DNA from: Palsa-504 sp963767565
GTDB lineage: Bacteria > Actinomycetota > Actinomycetes > Streptosporangiales > Streptosporangiaceae
Assembly (NCBI GenBank): GCA_963767565.1
Contig: CAVYEG010000008.1
Location: 62,001 to 126,000, forward strand
Length of the DNA: 64,000 bases
Direction of reading: 5' to 3'
Under the pieces are notes generated by a model. It was given only the letters and a program-made list of their open reading frames with translations. It was not told where the DNA came from and did no database searches. Position 1 is the first letter of the stretch. Each line of letters starts with the position of its first letter. Below, one piece after another: positions 1-8,556 of the stretch. A program made the position numbers and the translations under genes.

Positions 1-2
1 AG

Positions 3-1160
3 AACCGGGTCGCCGTGCTGAAGCTGAACCCGGTGACCAACGCGCTCAAGCCTGTGCTCGAGAAGATCTTCGCTCCGTTCATCGATCTGGGCGTGGTGGA
101 GATCCTGGCCGGCGGCGTGGAGATCGGCAGCGCGCTGGCCTATCACCCGCGGATCAGCGCGGTGCACATCACCGGGAGCGAGCAGACCCACGACGCGATC
201 GTGTGGGGGCCCGGCGAGCAGGGACAAACGGCCAAGGCCGCGCATGCCCGCAAACTGACCAAGCCCATCACCAGCGAGCTGGGCGGCGTCGCGCCCGTCG
301 TCGTGATCCCAGGCGAGTGGTCGGCGGCCGACCTGCGCTTCCAGGCCCGGCACGTCGCCACGCAACGGCTGCACAACGCGGGCTCCAACTGCATCGCCGC
401 GCAGATCGTCATCGTGAGCTCCGACTGGGACCAGAAGGGCGCCTTCCTGGCGGAGCTGCGCGCTGCGCTGGCGGGGGCGCTCGAGCGCCCCGCGTGGTAC
501 CCGGGCTCGGACGACCGCGTACGCGACGCGCGGGAGCGGCATCCGTCGGCCGCCGAGGCCGTGGGGGGCACGCCTGAGCGGACGCTGCTGACCGGACTGG
601 ACCTCCGCGACGCCGCGGAGAGCGCGTTTGAGACCGAGTACTTCGCGCCGGTCCTCGGCGTGGCCGAGCTGCCCGGGACGGGGAAGGACTTCCTGGCCGC
701 CGCGGTGACGGCTGCGAACGACCGCCTGCGCGGCACGCTCGGGGCCAACCTCATCATCCATCCCGGCACCAGGCGGGCCCTCGGCGAGGCGTTCGAGCGC
801 CACGTCGCGGCGCTGCGATACGGCACGATCGGGATCAACGCCTGGACCGGCGTCGGCTACCTCACCGCGGACGCGACCTGGGGAGCCTTCCCCGGCCACA
901 CCCTGGACGACGTCCAGAGCGGGATCGGCGTCGTGCACAACGCACTGCTGCTCGACGACCCCGAACGCACCATCGTCGAGGGACCGTTCCGCCCGGCGCC
1001 GAAATCACTGCTGAACCGTGAGTGGGCCACCTCGCCCAAGCCGCCCTGGTTCGTCGACAACAAGACAGCCGCCACCACCGGGCGGCTCCTCGCGTCCTTC
1101 GAGGCCAGGCCGCGCTGGGGCGCTCTTCCGGGCATCTTCGCGTCCGCGCTGCGAGGATGA
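3..1160 (+). CDS. Aldehyde dehydrogenase family protein, C-terminal part (5' end outside window)
   Basis: NAD(P)-dependent oxidation of an aldehyde to an acid is the family reaction; the substrate is not readable. The frame is open from base 3, and the residues before the first GTG (base 15) already look like the VAVLKLNP strand of the cofactor domain, so the gene begins upstream of the window. Visible motifs are the Rossmann segment HITGSEQTHD, the ELGG motif around residue 90, the catalytic cysteine in NSNC-type context (AGSNCIAAQ, near residue 127), and the FETEYFAPVLGV segment. The retained part is about 385 residues of a usual 480-550. An OsmC gene follows 45 bp downstream on the same strand, suggesting a shared transcript with a redox or aldehyde-stress role (inference). 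Confidence 0.88.
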   Translation, partial: NRVAVLKLNPVTNALKPVLEKIFAPFIDLGVVEILAGGVEIGSALAYHPRISAVHITGSEQTHDAIVWGPGEQGQTAKAAHARKLTKPITSELGGVAPVVVIPGEWSAADLRFQARHVATQRLHNAGSNCIAAQIVIVSSDWDQKGAFLAELRAALAGALERPAWYPGSDDRVRDARERHPSAAEAVGGTPERTLLTGLDLRDAAESAFETEYFAPVLGVAELPGTGKDFLAAAVTAANDRLRGTLGANLIIHPGTRRALGEAFERHVAALRYGTIGINAWTGVGYLTADATWGAFPGHTLDDVQSGIGVVHNALLLDDPERTIVEGPFRPAPKSLLNREWATSPKPPWFVDNKTAATTGRLLASFEARPRWGALPGIFASALRG

Positions 1161-1205
1161 GAGAAGCGCTGACGCTGCGGCGGCGTGACCAAGAGAGGAC
1201 GGCCG

Positions 1206-1622
1206 ATGAGCGATGACCGCGACCACACCGTCGCCACCGCCATGGTGACCAGTGACGAAAAGCCGTACGGCGTGAGTATCGACGCGGGCGGGCATGCGTT
1301 GCGCGGCGACGAACCGGTTGACCACGGCGGGGCGGATACCGGTCCGGCTCCGTTCGGTCTGCTGCTGTCCGGGCTCGGCGCCTGCACGGCGATCACGCTG
1401 CGGATGTACGCCGAGCGCCAGAACTGGCCGCTGGCCGGCGTGGATGTCAAGCTGACCTACATCGTCGCGGACCGGGACACCAAGTGGATCGACCGGCTGA
1501 TCACCCTGCGCGGCGTCGACGACGTCCAGCGAGCCAAGCTGGCCGAGATCGCGGAGCGGACCCCGGTCACCAAGGCGGTCCGCGCCGGAACCGAGATCCG
1601 CACCAGCACTGAAGCGGCCTGA
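1206..1622 (+). CDS. OsmC family protein
   Basis: OsmC/Ohr-like proteins are small cytoplasmic thiol peroxidases or related binding proteins. The 138-residue product has the family layout: an N-terminal beta region, the PAPFGLLLSGLGACTAITL helix with the conserved cysteine, then an RxxNW segment and a C-terminal beta strand ending in TPVTKAV and EIRTS. Only one of the two cysteines of true peroxidases is obvious, as in the YhfA-like branch. The ATG at 1206 is chosen over GTG 1185 because AGAGAGGA lies at the right distance. It sits between an aldehyde dehydrogenase and a thiol flavoprotein, which fits an oxidative-stress operon. Confidence 0.88.
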   Translation: MSDDRDHTVATAMVTSDEKPYGVSIDAGGHALRGDEPVDHGGADTGPAPFGLLLSGLGACTAITLRMYAERQNWPLAGVDVKLTYIVADRDTKWIDRLITLRGVDDVQRAKLAEIAERTPVTKAVRAGTEIRTSTEAA

Positions 1623-1672
1623 CCAGTGACCAGGCGGGTGACAGTGCGGCCCGAGCGGCGTGCGCTCAGCCG

Positions 1673-3058
1673 ATGACCGAGCGAATAGTCGTCATCGGAG
1701 CGGACGCGGCCGGGATGAGCGCGGCCTCGCAGGCCCTGCGGATCGCGGGCGACGCGGTCCAGATCGTCGCGTTCGAGCGCGGCACGCACACGTCCTATTC
1801 CGCCTGCGGCATCCCGTACTGGGTAGCAGGCGACATCGACGAGCCGGGACGGCTGATCGCCCGCACGCCGGACGCGCACCGGCGCAACGGCATCGACCTT
1901 CGGATGCGAACCGCGGTGGAGGAGATCGACCTTCAGGCCGGGCGGGTGACCGCCCACGACCTGGCCGCCGGGCGGTCGTACCAGGAAAGCTTCGACTCCC
2001 TGGTCATCGCCACCGGCGCGGTTCCGGTCCGGCCGCCGCTCCCCGGCGTGGACGCGGCCGGCGTGTTCGGGGTGCAGATCCTCGACGACGGTGCCGCGCT
2101 CCTGGCGGACCTTGATCGCACGCAGCCCCGGCGGGCCGTGGTGGTCGGCGGAGGCTATATCGGCGTGGAGATGGCTGAGGCACTGGTGCGACGCGGCGTC
2201 GCGGTGACCGTCGTCGATCAGGCCGAGCAGCCGATGACCACTCTCGATCCGGACATGGGCGCGACCGTGCACCAGGTGATGGAGGGCATCGGCATCGATG
2301 TGCGCACCGACACCGCCGTCACCGGATTCGACACCAGCAGCGACGGCAGGATCCGCTCGGTGGTGACCGCCGACGGCTCGATCCCGGCCGACGTGGTCGT
2401 CCTCGGTCTGGGGGTACGACCCAATACCGCGCTCGCACGAAAGGCCGGCCTGACGCTAGGGGATCAGGGCGGCCTGCGCACCAACGTGCAGATGCAGGTC
2501 CTGGGGCACGACCGGGTCTGGGCGGGCGGCGATTGCGTGGAAGTCCTGAACCTGGTCTCGGGCCAGTATCAGCATGTGCCGCTCGGCACCCACGCCAACA
2601 AGCACGGCCGGGTCATCGGGCACAATCTGGCCGGCTCCTACGCCACGTTTCCCGGCGTGGTCGGCACCGCGGTGAGCAAGGTGTGTCATCTGGAGATCGC
2701 CCGGACCGGGCTGCGCGAGCGCGACGCCAGGCGCGCCGGGTTCGCCTACGTGACCGTCACGGTGCAGTCCGGCACGAAGGCCGCCTACTTCCCTGGTACC
2801 CAGCCGATGACGGTCAAGATGATCGCCGAACGCCGCACCGGGCGCCTGCTGGGCGTGCAGATCGTGGGCAGCGAGGGATCGGCTAAGCGGATCGACACGG
2901 CTGCGACGGCACTGTGGAACCGCATGACGGTAGAGGAGATAACGGCCCTGGACCTCGCGTACGCCCCGCCGTTCTCCCCGGTGTGGGACCCGATCCTCGT
3001 GGCGGCACGGCAGGCCGCCGCGGCAGTGCGCCAGACCGGAGCCGAGAGGGGCACGTGA
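1673..3058 (+). CDS. FAD-dependent CoA-disulfide reductase / NADH oxidase-like oxidoreductase
   Basis: The 461-residue protein has an N-terminal FAD Rossmann motif (IVVIGADAAGMSAA), the single redox cysteine in SACGIPYW near residue 45, a central NAD(P) motif (VVVGGGYIGVEMAE, about residues 158-171), the AGGDC FAD motif near residue 285, and a C-terminal dimerisation domain. The SxxxGIPY cysteine is typical of CoA-disulfide reductases, NADH oxidases and polysulfide reductases rather than of pyridine disulfide reductases with a CxxxxC pair. It probably reduces a low-molecular-weight disulfide or persulfide with NAD(P)H. It is 50 bp after the OsmC gene and overlaps the next gene by GTGA, so it belongs to the same operon. 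Confidence 0.9.
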   Translation: MTERIVVIGADAAGMSAASQALRIAGDAVQIVAFERGTHTSYSACGIPYWVAGDIDEPGRLIARTPDAHRRNGIDLRMRTAVEEIDLQAGRVTAHDLAAGRSYQESFDSLVIATGAVPVRPPLPGVDAAGVFGVQILDDGAALLADLDRTQPRRAVVVGGGYIGVEMAEALVRRGVAVTVVDQAEQPMTTLDPDMGATVHQVMEGIGIDVRTDTAVTGFDTSSDGRIRSVVTADGSIPADVVVLGLGVRPNTALARKAGLTLGDQGGLRTNVQMQVLGHDRVWAGGDCVEVLNLVSGQYQHVPLGTHANKHGRVIGHNLAGSYATFPGVVGTAVSKVCHLEIARTGLRERDARRAGFAYVTVTVQSGTKAAYFPGTQPMTVKMIAERRTGRLLGVQIVGSEGSAKRIDTAATALWNRMTVEEITALDLAYAPPFSPVWDPILVAARQAAAAVRQTGAERGT

Positions 3059-4101
3059 CCGCCGTGAGCTTCAACCAGGTGCTCGTTGACCAGCCCCAGC
3101 CGGAGATCGCCCGCTCCGCGGTGATCCTCGGGGAGGTGCACGTCGGGGCCGGGGCAATCCTGGCGCAGGGCCTGGCCGTGCGGGCGCACGACGCCGCGGT
3201 GAGCATCGGCAACTACTCGGCCATCCTGGAGAACGGGGTGGTGATCGGCACTGCTGAGCATCCGGTCCGGATTGGCCAGCGCACCGTCTTCGGTCACCGC
3301 GCCGCCATCGTCGGCGCCGCCGTCGGCGACTTGTGCGAGATCGGCAACGGCGCGATCCTCATGCCGGGCTCCCGGCTGGGCAGCGGCTGCATCTTGGGCG
3401 AGGGCACGCTGGTGCCGCCCGGCACCGTCATCCCCGCCGGCTCGGTCCTGGTCGGGCGCCCGCCTCAGGTGATCCGGTCGGCCACCGACGCCGACCGGGA
3501 GCGGCTCGCGGTACTGCGCCAGCACCAGACCAACCTGACTGACCACCCGGGCACCGTCGTGCACAGGCCGATGAGAGCAGGAGAAGACATGGGAACCCTG
3601 TACGCCTACCGCGACAAGACCCCGGCGATCGGCGCCGGCACGGTGCTGTTCGACTCGGCGGAGATCACCGGCGACGTGGTCATGGGCGAAGGCTCGCTGA
3701 TCGGCGCGGGCGTCAAGATCATCGGGGACTCCCACGGCCCGGTCCGCATCGGCTCCCGGGTGCAGATCCTGGAGAACACGGTGCTGCACCTGCTGCCCGA
3801 CAACGAACTGATCATCGAGGACGACGCGGTGATCGGCCCGGGCGCCATGATCCACGGCTGCCACATCGGCCGCGGCAGCATCGTCGAACCCGGCGCGATC
3901 GTGTGCGACGGCAGCGCGACCGGGGCCGAGTCGGTGGTCCGCGCCGGCGCCTGCGTCAAGCAGCGCGACCGTTTCGGTGACCGGTCCATCCTGGATGGCT
4001 TCCCCGCCACCCTGGTCGGCACCCTGACCGGTCCGCCGCCGCTGCCGGGCTGGATCCTGCCCCCCGACGCCGTCGCAACCCTGCGCAAGGTGCCACGGTG
4101 A
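3055..4101 (+). CDS. Tandem gamma-carbonic-anhydrase-like (left-handed beta-helix) protein
   Basis: The 348-residue product contains two consecutive hexapeptide-repeat beta-helix domains, about residues 15-150 and 178-315. Both have the [I/V]GxGxx turns of gamma-carbonic-anhydrase/PaaY proteins, for example GEVHVGAGAIL, GIGxxx turns and HGCHIGRGSIVEPGAIV. The second domain starts at MGTLYAYRDK and has its own GGAG-like sequence (agcaggagaag) before ATG 3590, so it could also be translated separately. Histidines in VFGHRA and HGCHIG are candidate metal ligands. Start GTG 3055 overlaps the upstream stop. Catalytic activity cannot be asserted; some family members only bind metal or act as acyltransferases. 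Confidence 0.85.
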   Translation: MTAVSFNQVLVDQPQPEIARSAVILGEVHVGAGAILAQGLAVRAHDAAVSIGNYSAILENGVVIGTAEHPVRIGQRTVFGHRAAIVGAAVGDLCEIGNGAILMPGSRLGSGCILGEGTLVPPGTVIPAGSVLVGRPPQVIRSATDADRERLAVLRQHQTNLTDHPGTVVHRPMRAGEDMGTLYAYRDKTPAIGAGTVLFDSAEITGDVVMGEGSLIGAGVKIIGDSHGPVRIGSRVQILENTVLHLLPDNELIIEDDAVIGPGAMIHGCHIGRGSIVEPGAIVCDGSATGAESVVRAGACVKQRDRFGDRSILDGFPATLVGTLTGPPPLPGWILPPDAVATLRKVPR

Positions 4102-4186
4102 TCGCGGCGGTCGCAAGAAGACGCTGCCGCCGCCAAAGCCACCGCTCCTCGGTCAGGCGCTTAACGCCTCGCGGACATCCGTACCG

Positions 4187-4405
4187 TTGCTCTTCGGCCC
4201 TGGGTCTCAGCGAAATCACCCCCGCCGGTCCGGGCCGAGTCTGGCTGCGCAACGTGGAACTGGCCCGCACCAGCTGACCGAAGCCAGCCTCAGCGCGATC
4301 GCGGCCCTCATCATCAGCTTCGCCGTGCACTTGCTGTTCTCGCCCTGGCTGCTGGTGGCCGTCGCCATCGTGGCCTGGATCAAGTTCCGCCCGCGCCGCT
4401 CCTAG
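4187..4405 (+). CDS. Small predicted membrane protein (hypothetical)
   Basis: A 72-residue frame starting at TTG 4187. The N-terminal half is basic and unremarkable; the C-terminal 40 residues form one long or two closely packed hydrophobic segments (AIAALIISFAVHLLFSPW, LLVAVAIVAWIKF) followed by a basic RPRRS tail, as in inner-membrane micropeptides. No ribosome binding site is convincing and the start could be further downstream. I do not recognise a family. It lies in the 390-bp space between convergent genes. Confidence 0.4.
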   Translation: MLFGPGSQRNHPRRSGPSLAAQRGTGPHQLTEASLSAIAALIISFAVHLLFSPWLLVAVAIVAWIKFRPRRS

Positions 4406-4491
4406 CGCTAGTCCGTCGGCCGCCCGAACTAATCCGGCACCCCGGCCAGCTCCCTCGGTTGGGGAGCCGCGGTTAGCACGTCCCGGATATT

Positions 4492-5376
4492 TCAGTACGT
4501 GATGCCGGGGAACTGCTCGCGGGCCTGCTCCAGTTGGTGGGCCCACTCGCGGGGCCAGCCGAAAGCACGCGCGGCCTGGCCGCTCATGTCGGCGGCCGCG
4601 GCACCGCTGGTGAAGTGGACGTACTCGCCCCAGTTCATCCGCCGCGTGTAGGTGCCGCCGGAGTCGCGCGGGAAGTGCCGGGCCAGCTCCCGGAAGAACC
4701 TGTTCATGACCCCGGCCCGCCCGCAGTCCCGCCATAGCGGGTAGAACCAGTCGCGGAACCAGTGGGTCCGACGGCGAGGGAAATCGTCGGTGTTGCCGGT
4801 GAACCTGCGGTAGACGCCCTTGGCCTCGCGATCCATGCCGAGGGCCGTGTAGAGGTCATAGATGTAGAACTCGGCCCACTTGCTGTCACCCCAGATCTCA
4901 TACGCCGGCGAGCCGTGGACGCCGTTGTTGGCGCTCTCCACGGAATGCCCGATCTCATGAGCGGGCAGCTCGCGAGCGAGGGCGTTGCCCTCCCGCCAGG
5001 TGTCGAGCCCGCAGTCGCTGACGTTGTGGTAGTCGTGGACCGGGCTGACGTAGTAGCCTGCGTGGCCGCCGCCGTGCCGTCCGGCATGGTGGATGGAATA
5101 GATGCGCGGGTCGGGCCCGAACGCGTCGCCGTAGGTGGCCTTGGAGTACTGCCAGGTCACATTGATGAACCGGGGCAGCCACCGGACCTCAGTCTGGCGC
5201 ACGTCGGGATCCAGGTAGATCGCGCAGTGCTCGTCGCTGTGGTAAAGCCGGAGCAACTGGCGGTGGTCGAACCAGTGCTCCTGCCAGGTGGCGGGCGGGT
5301 CAGCCAGCTGAGGCTCCGGCTCTGCCTCCACTAGGTCCTCCCCCGTCTCCAGGCACCGCCAGGCGGCTTTCGTCAA
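4492..5376 (-). CDS. Putative zinc-dependent protein with HEIGH motif
   Basis: The 294-residue product carries HEIGHSVE at residues 140-147, a HExxH zinc-metallopeptidase signature, followed about 13 residues later by YEIWGDSKWAEFYIYD, where glutamates could give the third zinc ligand. The region before it is rich in His and aromatic residues (IHHAGRHGGGHAGYYVSP). No signal peptide or membrane segment is visible, so a cytoplasmic protein or one exported in an unusual way is likely. The start is TTG 5376, since the nearby ATG 5384 meets a stop at once. It lies 7 bp after a LysR gene on the same strand. I cannot assign it to a named peptidase family. Confidence 0.7.
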   Translation of the reverse strand: MTKAAWRCLETGEDLVEAEPEPQLADPPATWQEHWFDHRQLLRLYHSDEHCAIYLDPDVRQTEVRWLPRFINVTWQYSKATYGDAFGPDPRIYSIHHAGRHGGGHAGYYVSPVHDYHNVSDCGLDTWREGNALARELPAHEIGHSVESANNGVHGSPAYEIWGDSKWAEFYIYDLYTALGMDREAKGVYRRFTGNTDDFPRRRTHWFRDWFYPLWRDCGRAGVMNRFFRELARHFPRDSGGTYTRRMNWGEYVHFTSGAAAADMSGQAARAFGWPREWAHQLEQAREQFPGITY

Positions 5377-5383
5377 GGCTTCA

Positions 5384-6277
5384 TCAACGCGATGGTACGG
5401 CCTGCCGGAGGAGGCTGATCACCAGCGCGAGCGGGGGCCAGCTCAGGCGGCCGCGGCGGGCGGCGGCGTAGGCCCGTAGTTCGATGCGCGGGCCGGTGAG
5501 CGGCAGGAGCCGCACCCCGGGCCGGACCGGGCGGCCGTGGGGCAGCAGTCCCACGCCCAGCCCCGCGGTGATCATGTCCTGGACCAGGTCAAGGCTGTCT
5601 GCCCGGTGGGTGATGCGGGGGGTGAACCCGGCCATGGAGGCGAGGGTGCGGATGACGTCCTCGTCGGCGGTGTTGCGGGAGTTGCCGATCCAGTCGCGGG
5701 CGCGGAAGCGGGCGAATACCTCAGGTGCCGTGCCGCCGTCGACGGCCTCGTGTTCGGGCACGCCCAGGCCCCACCGTGCGGTCCACAGCGGGGACGGCGT
5801 GATCGCCGGGCCGGCGGCGGCCGGGGCGAGGTTGTAGTCGTAGGTGAGCGCCAGGTCGGCTTGGTCGGCGGCGAGAAGCTGGAGGGCTTCGGCGGGTTCG
5901 TGTTCGCGGATCAGCACGTGGATCCGCGGGTAGCTAGCGGCCAGGCCGGCGATAACGGGCAGCAGGTAGCTGCGGATCGCGGTGGCGAACCCGGCGACGC
6001 GCAGGGTGCCGACGGGCTCCGCGCCTGGTGCCAGGTCGCGGCGCGCCGCTTCGACCTCGGCGAGGATGGTCACGGCGCGCTCGGCCAGCAGGCGGCCAGC
6101 GGGTGTCAGCCGGACCCGCCGGCCATCCGGTTCGGTCAGCTCGGTGCCCAGCTCGCCGGCGAGGGCGGCGAGCTGCTGCGACACCGTGGAAGTAGTGATG
6201 CCGAGTGCGTCCGCTACCGCGCGCATGGACCCCAGCCGGGACAGCTCGGCCAGCAGTTCTAGCCGGCGGGTTTCCAT
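5384..6277 (-). CDS. LysR family transcriptional regulator
   Basis: A 297-residue LysR-type regulator. The N-terminal winged helix-turn-helix is clear (residues 3-60, MRAVADALGITTSTVSQQLAAL), followed by the linker helix and a two-lobed effector domain (about 88-290) with the GTLRVAGF entry strand. It is transcribed away from an EamA-type exporter across an 83-bp gap containing an inverted repeat, the usual arrangement for a LysR protein controlling a divergent transporter. The HExxH gene follows directly on the same strand. Confidence 0.92.
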   Translation of the reverse strand: METRRLELLAELSRLGSMRAVADALGITTSTVSQQLAALAGELGTELTEPDGRRVRLTPAGRLLAERAVTILAEVEAARRDLAPGAEPVGTLRVAGFATAIRSYLLPVIAGLAASYPRIHVLIREHEPAEALQLLAADQADLALTYDYNLAPAAAGPAITPSPLWTARWGLGVPEHEAVDGGTAPEVFARFRARDWIGNSRNTADEDVIRTLASMAGFTPRITHRADSLDLVQDMITAGLGVGLLPHGRPVRPGVRLLPLTGPRIELRAYAAARRGRLSWPPLALVISLLRQAVPSR

Positions 6278-6307
6278 TCGCTGATTGTCCGCTTTTCCTG
6301 AACAGTG

Positions 6308-6330
6308 TGTCCACTTCTAACACGTGGACA
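6308..6330. promoter_or_regulatory. Inverted repeat, candidate LysR operator
   Basis: TGTCCAC-N9-GTGGACA is a perfect 7-bp inverted repeat in the gap between the divergent LysR and EamA genes. The position and the T-N(x)-A dyad form fit a LysR binding site. Binding is inferred, not shown. Confidence 0.5.
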
Positions 6331-6360
6331 TGAACAACGGGCTGGCGCTCTACTGGGCTC

Positions 6361-7377
6361 ATGAGCCCGCCTACGCTCGCGTCCCGCCCGTTGGGCGGCC
6401 GGTTGAGCGGCGCGGGGAGCGGGGTCACGATGGCGGTTGGATCCATGTCCTGTGTCCAGCTCGGGCTGGCCCTGTCGGCGCACTTGCTGAATCAGCTCGG
6501 CCCGCTGGGCATCGCGGGGCTGCGGCTGGCCTGGGCCGGTGTCCTGCTGTTGATCCTGGTCCGGCCCCGCCCCCGCGACTTCACCGGCAAGGACCTGCTG
6601 GCCTGCACAGCGCTGGGCGTCGTGACCGCTGGCCTGATGATGCTGTTCATGCTCGCGATCGCGCGCATCCCGCTCGGCACCGCTAGCGCGCTGGAGTTTC
6701 TCGGGCCGCTGACGGTTTCGGTGCTCAAGCCCGGCGGCGGGCGCAGGCACTGGGCGGTCCTGGCCGCGATAGGCGTGGTGCTGCTGACCCGGCCCTGGAC
6801 CGGCGGCATCGATCCCGCCGGCCTTGGCTTCGCGCTAGGAGCCGCGGCCTGCTGGGGCATCTACATCCTGCTGACCCAGCACGTCGGCGACCGGGTCACC
6901 GGCCTCAGCGGGCTGGCCGTCTCGATACCGGTGGCCGGCCTGGTGGCGCTGCTGGCCGCCGGTTCCTCCGTGCTGCACGCGGTGACCTGGCCGCTGCTTG
7001 CCGTCATGCTGGCGCTGGCCGCGCTGCATCCAATGCTGCCGTTCAGCCTGGAACTCCTCGCCCTGCGGCGTCTCACCGCCAGCGCATTCGGCACCCTGAT
7101 GAGCCTGGAACCCGCCATCGCCCTGCTGTCCGGCCTGCTCGTCCTCGGGCAGATCCCGAGCGCGGCAGCCGCCGCCGGCATCTTCTTCGTGGTCATCGCC
7201 GGAATCGGGGCCACCCGCACCGGTGCCCGAACGCCCCAGCCCACGACCACCGCAACGTCACTCCCGCCCCCGCGCGGGGAGCATCGTGAGCGGCGGACGA
7301 GGCCGCGGCCGGGTCAGCTCAGGGCGGACGACAGGACCACCGGGTGGCTCTGGCCCAGGAAAAAGATGCCCGGGTAG
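6361..7377 (+). CDS. EamA/DMT family transporter (RhtA-like)
   Basis: An integral membrane protein of the drug/metabolite transporter superfamily, with about ten hydrophobic segments in two EamA repeats (roughly residues 25-140 and 155-285). SVQLGxALSAHLLNQLGPLGxAGLRL-type and EFLGPLTVSV segments resemble the RhtA threonine/homoserine exporter group. The last 55 or so residues are hydrophilic and overlap the end of the convergent lipoprotein gene by 64 bp, so the native C-terminus may be poorly conserved. Start ATG 6361 is tentative; ATG 6430 is an alternative. It is probably controlled by the divergent LysR protein. Confidence 0.87.
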   Translation: MSPPTLASRPLGGRLSGAGSGVTMAVGSMSCVQLGLALSAHLLNQLGPLGIAGLRLAWAGVLLLILVRPRPRDFTGKDLLACTALGVVTAGLMMLFMLAIARIPLGTASALEFLGPLTVSVLKPGGGRRHWAVLAAIGVVLLTRPWTGGIDPAGLGFALGAAACWGIYILLTQHVGDRVTGLSGLAVSIPVAGLVALLAAGSSVLHAVTWPLLAVMLALAALHPMLPFSLELLALRRLTASAFGTLMSLEPAIALLSGLLVLGQIPSAAAAAGIFFVVIAGIGATRTGARTPQPTTTATSLPPPRGEHRERRTRPRPGQLRADDRTTGWLWPRKKMPG

Positions 7378-8483
7378 CCCGCGGTCTGGAAGCCGGCGTT
7401 GGGATTGTCGCGCAGTTTGGAGTGCTCGATCGTGAGCGTGCCGGTCTTGTCGTTGCTGACGAAGAAGAGCGCGCCGCCGCCCTCGCGGGCGCTGTTGCCG
7501 GAGATGACGGAGCCGTCGACGGTCACCGTGTAGTGGTCCCCGTCGGTGTAGATGGCGCCGCCACTGCCGCCGCCCGGGGTGCCGGCCTGAGCCGGGTTGG
7601 CGCCATCGCCGATGGCGCGGTTGCCGGTGAGGGTGCTGTCCTCGATCATCCACGACACTCCGATGCTGCTCAGGGCGCCGCCGTTGGAGCACACGCCGCC
7701 GGTGAAGGTGCTGCCGGTGACGACGACGGCCAGGTTCTGGTACTGGCTCAGCGCCCGGATGGCCGCGCCGCCCAGGTCGGGACCCGTGGAGTCGCAGCGG
7801 TTGGCGGTGAAGCGGGCGTCGATGACCTTGAGCTGGCCGCCGCGGTCGAAGATGGCCCCGCCACCCCCGCCGTCGTAGACCTGCCCGGTGGAGTTGCCGT
7901 CGGCGAAGGTGATGTCCTCCACGGTCAGGACGGGAGCGGCCTGGTCCTGGCAGTGCGAGGTGGTCCAGGTCTGAGCCGGATCGCAGGTGTCCATATACAG
8001 GATGCGCCGCACGCCGCCGCCGCTCAGCGTGACCAGGCCACCGCCGTCCAGCACGACCTTGGCGCTGGTGTTGCGGACCTTGGCCGTGGCCGTCATCACG
8101 ATGGTCACCGGCTGCGGCCCGCAGGAGAACGCGATCACGCCGCCCGCGGCGACGGCCTGGACCACCGCCTGCGACGTGCAGCTGCCCGGCGTCCCGTCGC
8201 CGACCACGTGATCCGCGTGGATCGTGGCCGAGGTGGAGGCCCCGTGGTAGGGCGTGGTGCGAACCGGCGGGAGGGAGGAACGGCCCGGCATGGAGCGTGA
8301 CGAGGTGGCCGGGAGGCGAGCCGGGGGCAAGGACGCCGGCTGGGAGGGTGTGGCGCCGGCCAGGGTGACAGCGCTGGTCGCCGGCGCCGGCGTGGACGTG
8401 CCGCCCACCGTGCCGCAGGCGGCCAGGGCCAGGGCTGGAGCGCAGGCGAGCACCGCAATGGCGGCCGGGCGGGCAAGTCGCAT
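7314..8483 (-). CDS. Secreted lipoprotein with right-handed parallel beta-helix domain
   Basis: The product starts with a lipoprotein signal (MRLARPAAIAVLACAPALAL then AACG, lipobox cysteine near residue 22), then a Ser/Thr/Pro/Ala-rich linker of about 70 residues. The C-terminal domain has repeated beta-helix coils (residues 110-385) with short motifs such as LDGGGLVTLSGGG, GGAIFDRGGQL and GGALSSIGVSW, similar to choice-of-anchor or polymorphic outer-membrane-like repeat proteins. Cysteines are paired along the helix. The start is ATG 8483, giving a compact signal; TTG 8501 is possible. The ligand or enzyme activity cannot be predicted. Confidence 0.8.
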   Translation of the reverse strand: MRLARPAAIAVLACAPALALAACGTVGGTSTPAPATSAVTLAGATPSQPASLPPARLPATSSRSMPGRSSLPPVRTTPYHGASTSATIHADHVVGDGTPGSCTSQAVVQAVAAGGVIAFSCGPQPVTIVMTATAKVRNTSAKVVLDGGGLVTLSGGGVRRILYMDTCDPAQTWTTSHCQDQAAPVLTVEDITFADGNSTGQVYDGGGGGAIFDRGGQLKVIDARFTANRCDSTGPDLGGAAIRALSQYQNLAVVVTGSTFTGGVCSNGGALSSIGVSWMIEDSTLTGNRAIGDGANPAQAGTPGGGSGGAIYTDGDHYTVTVDGSVISGNSAREGGGALFFVSNDKTGTLTIEHSKLRDNPNAGFQTAGYPGIFFLGQSHPVVLSSALS

Positions 8484-8556
8484 GGGGCGAGACGTTAGCA
8501 ATTCACGGGTCCTGGAATGGCATTTACGGAGATCCGTAAGGGATTAGCCTGAGCCG

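Noticed and set aside
2785..4116. 443-codon minus-strand frame opposite the gamma-carbonic-anhydrase-like gene
   Set aside because: Asp/Gly/Ala/His-rich antisense of hexapeptide repeats; no homology.
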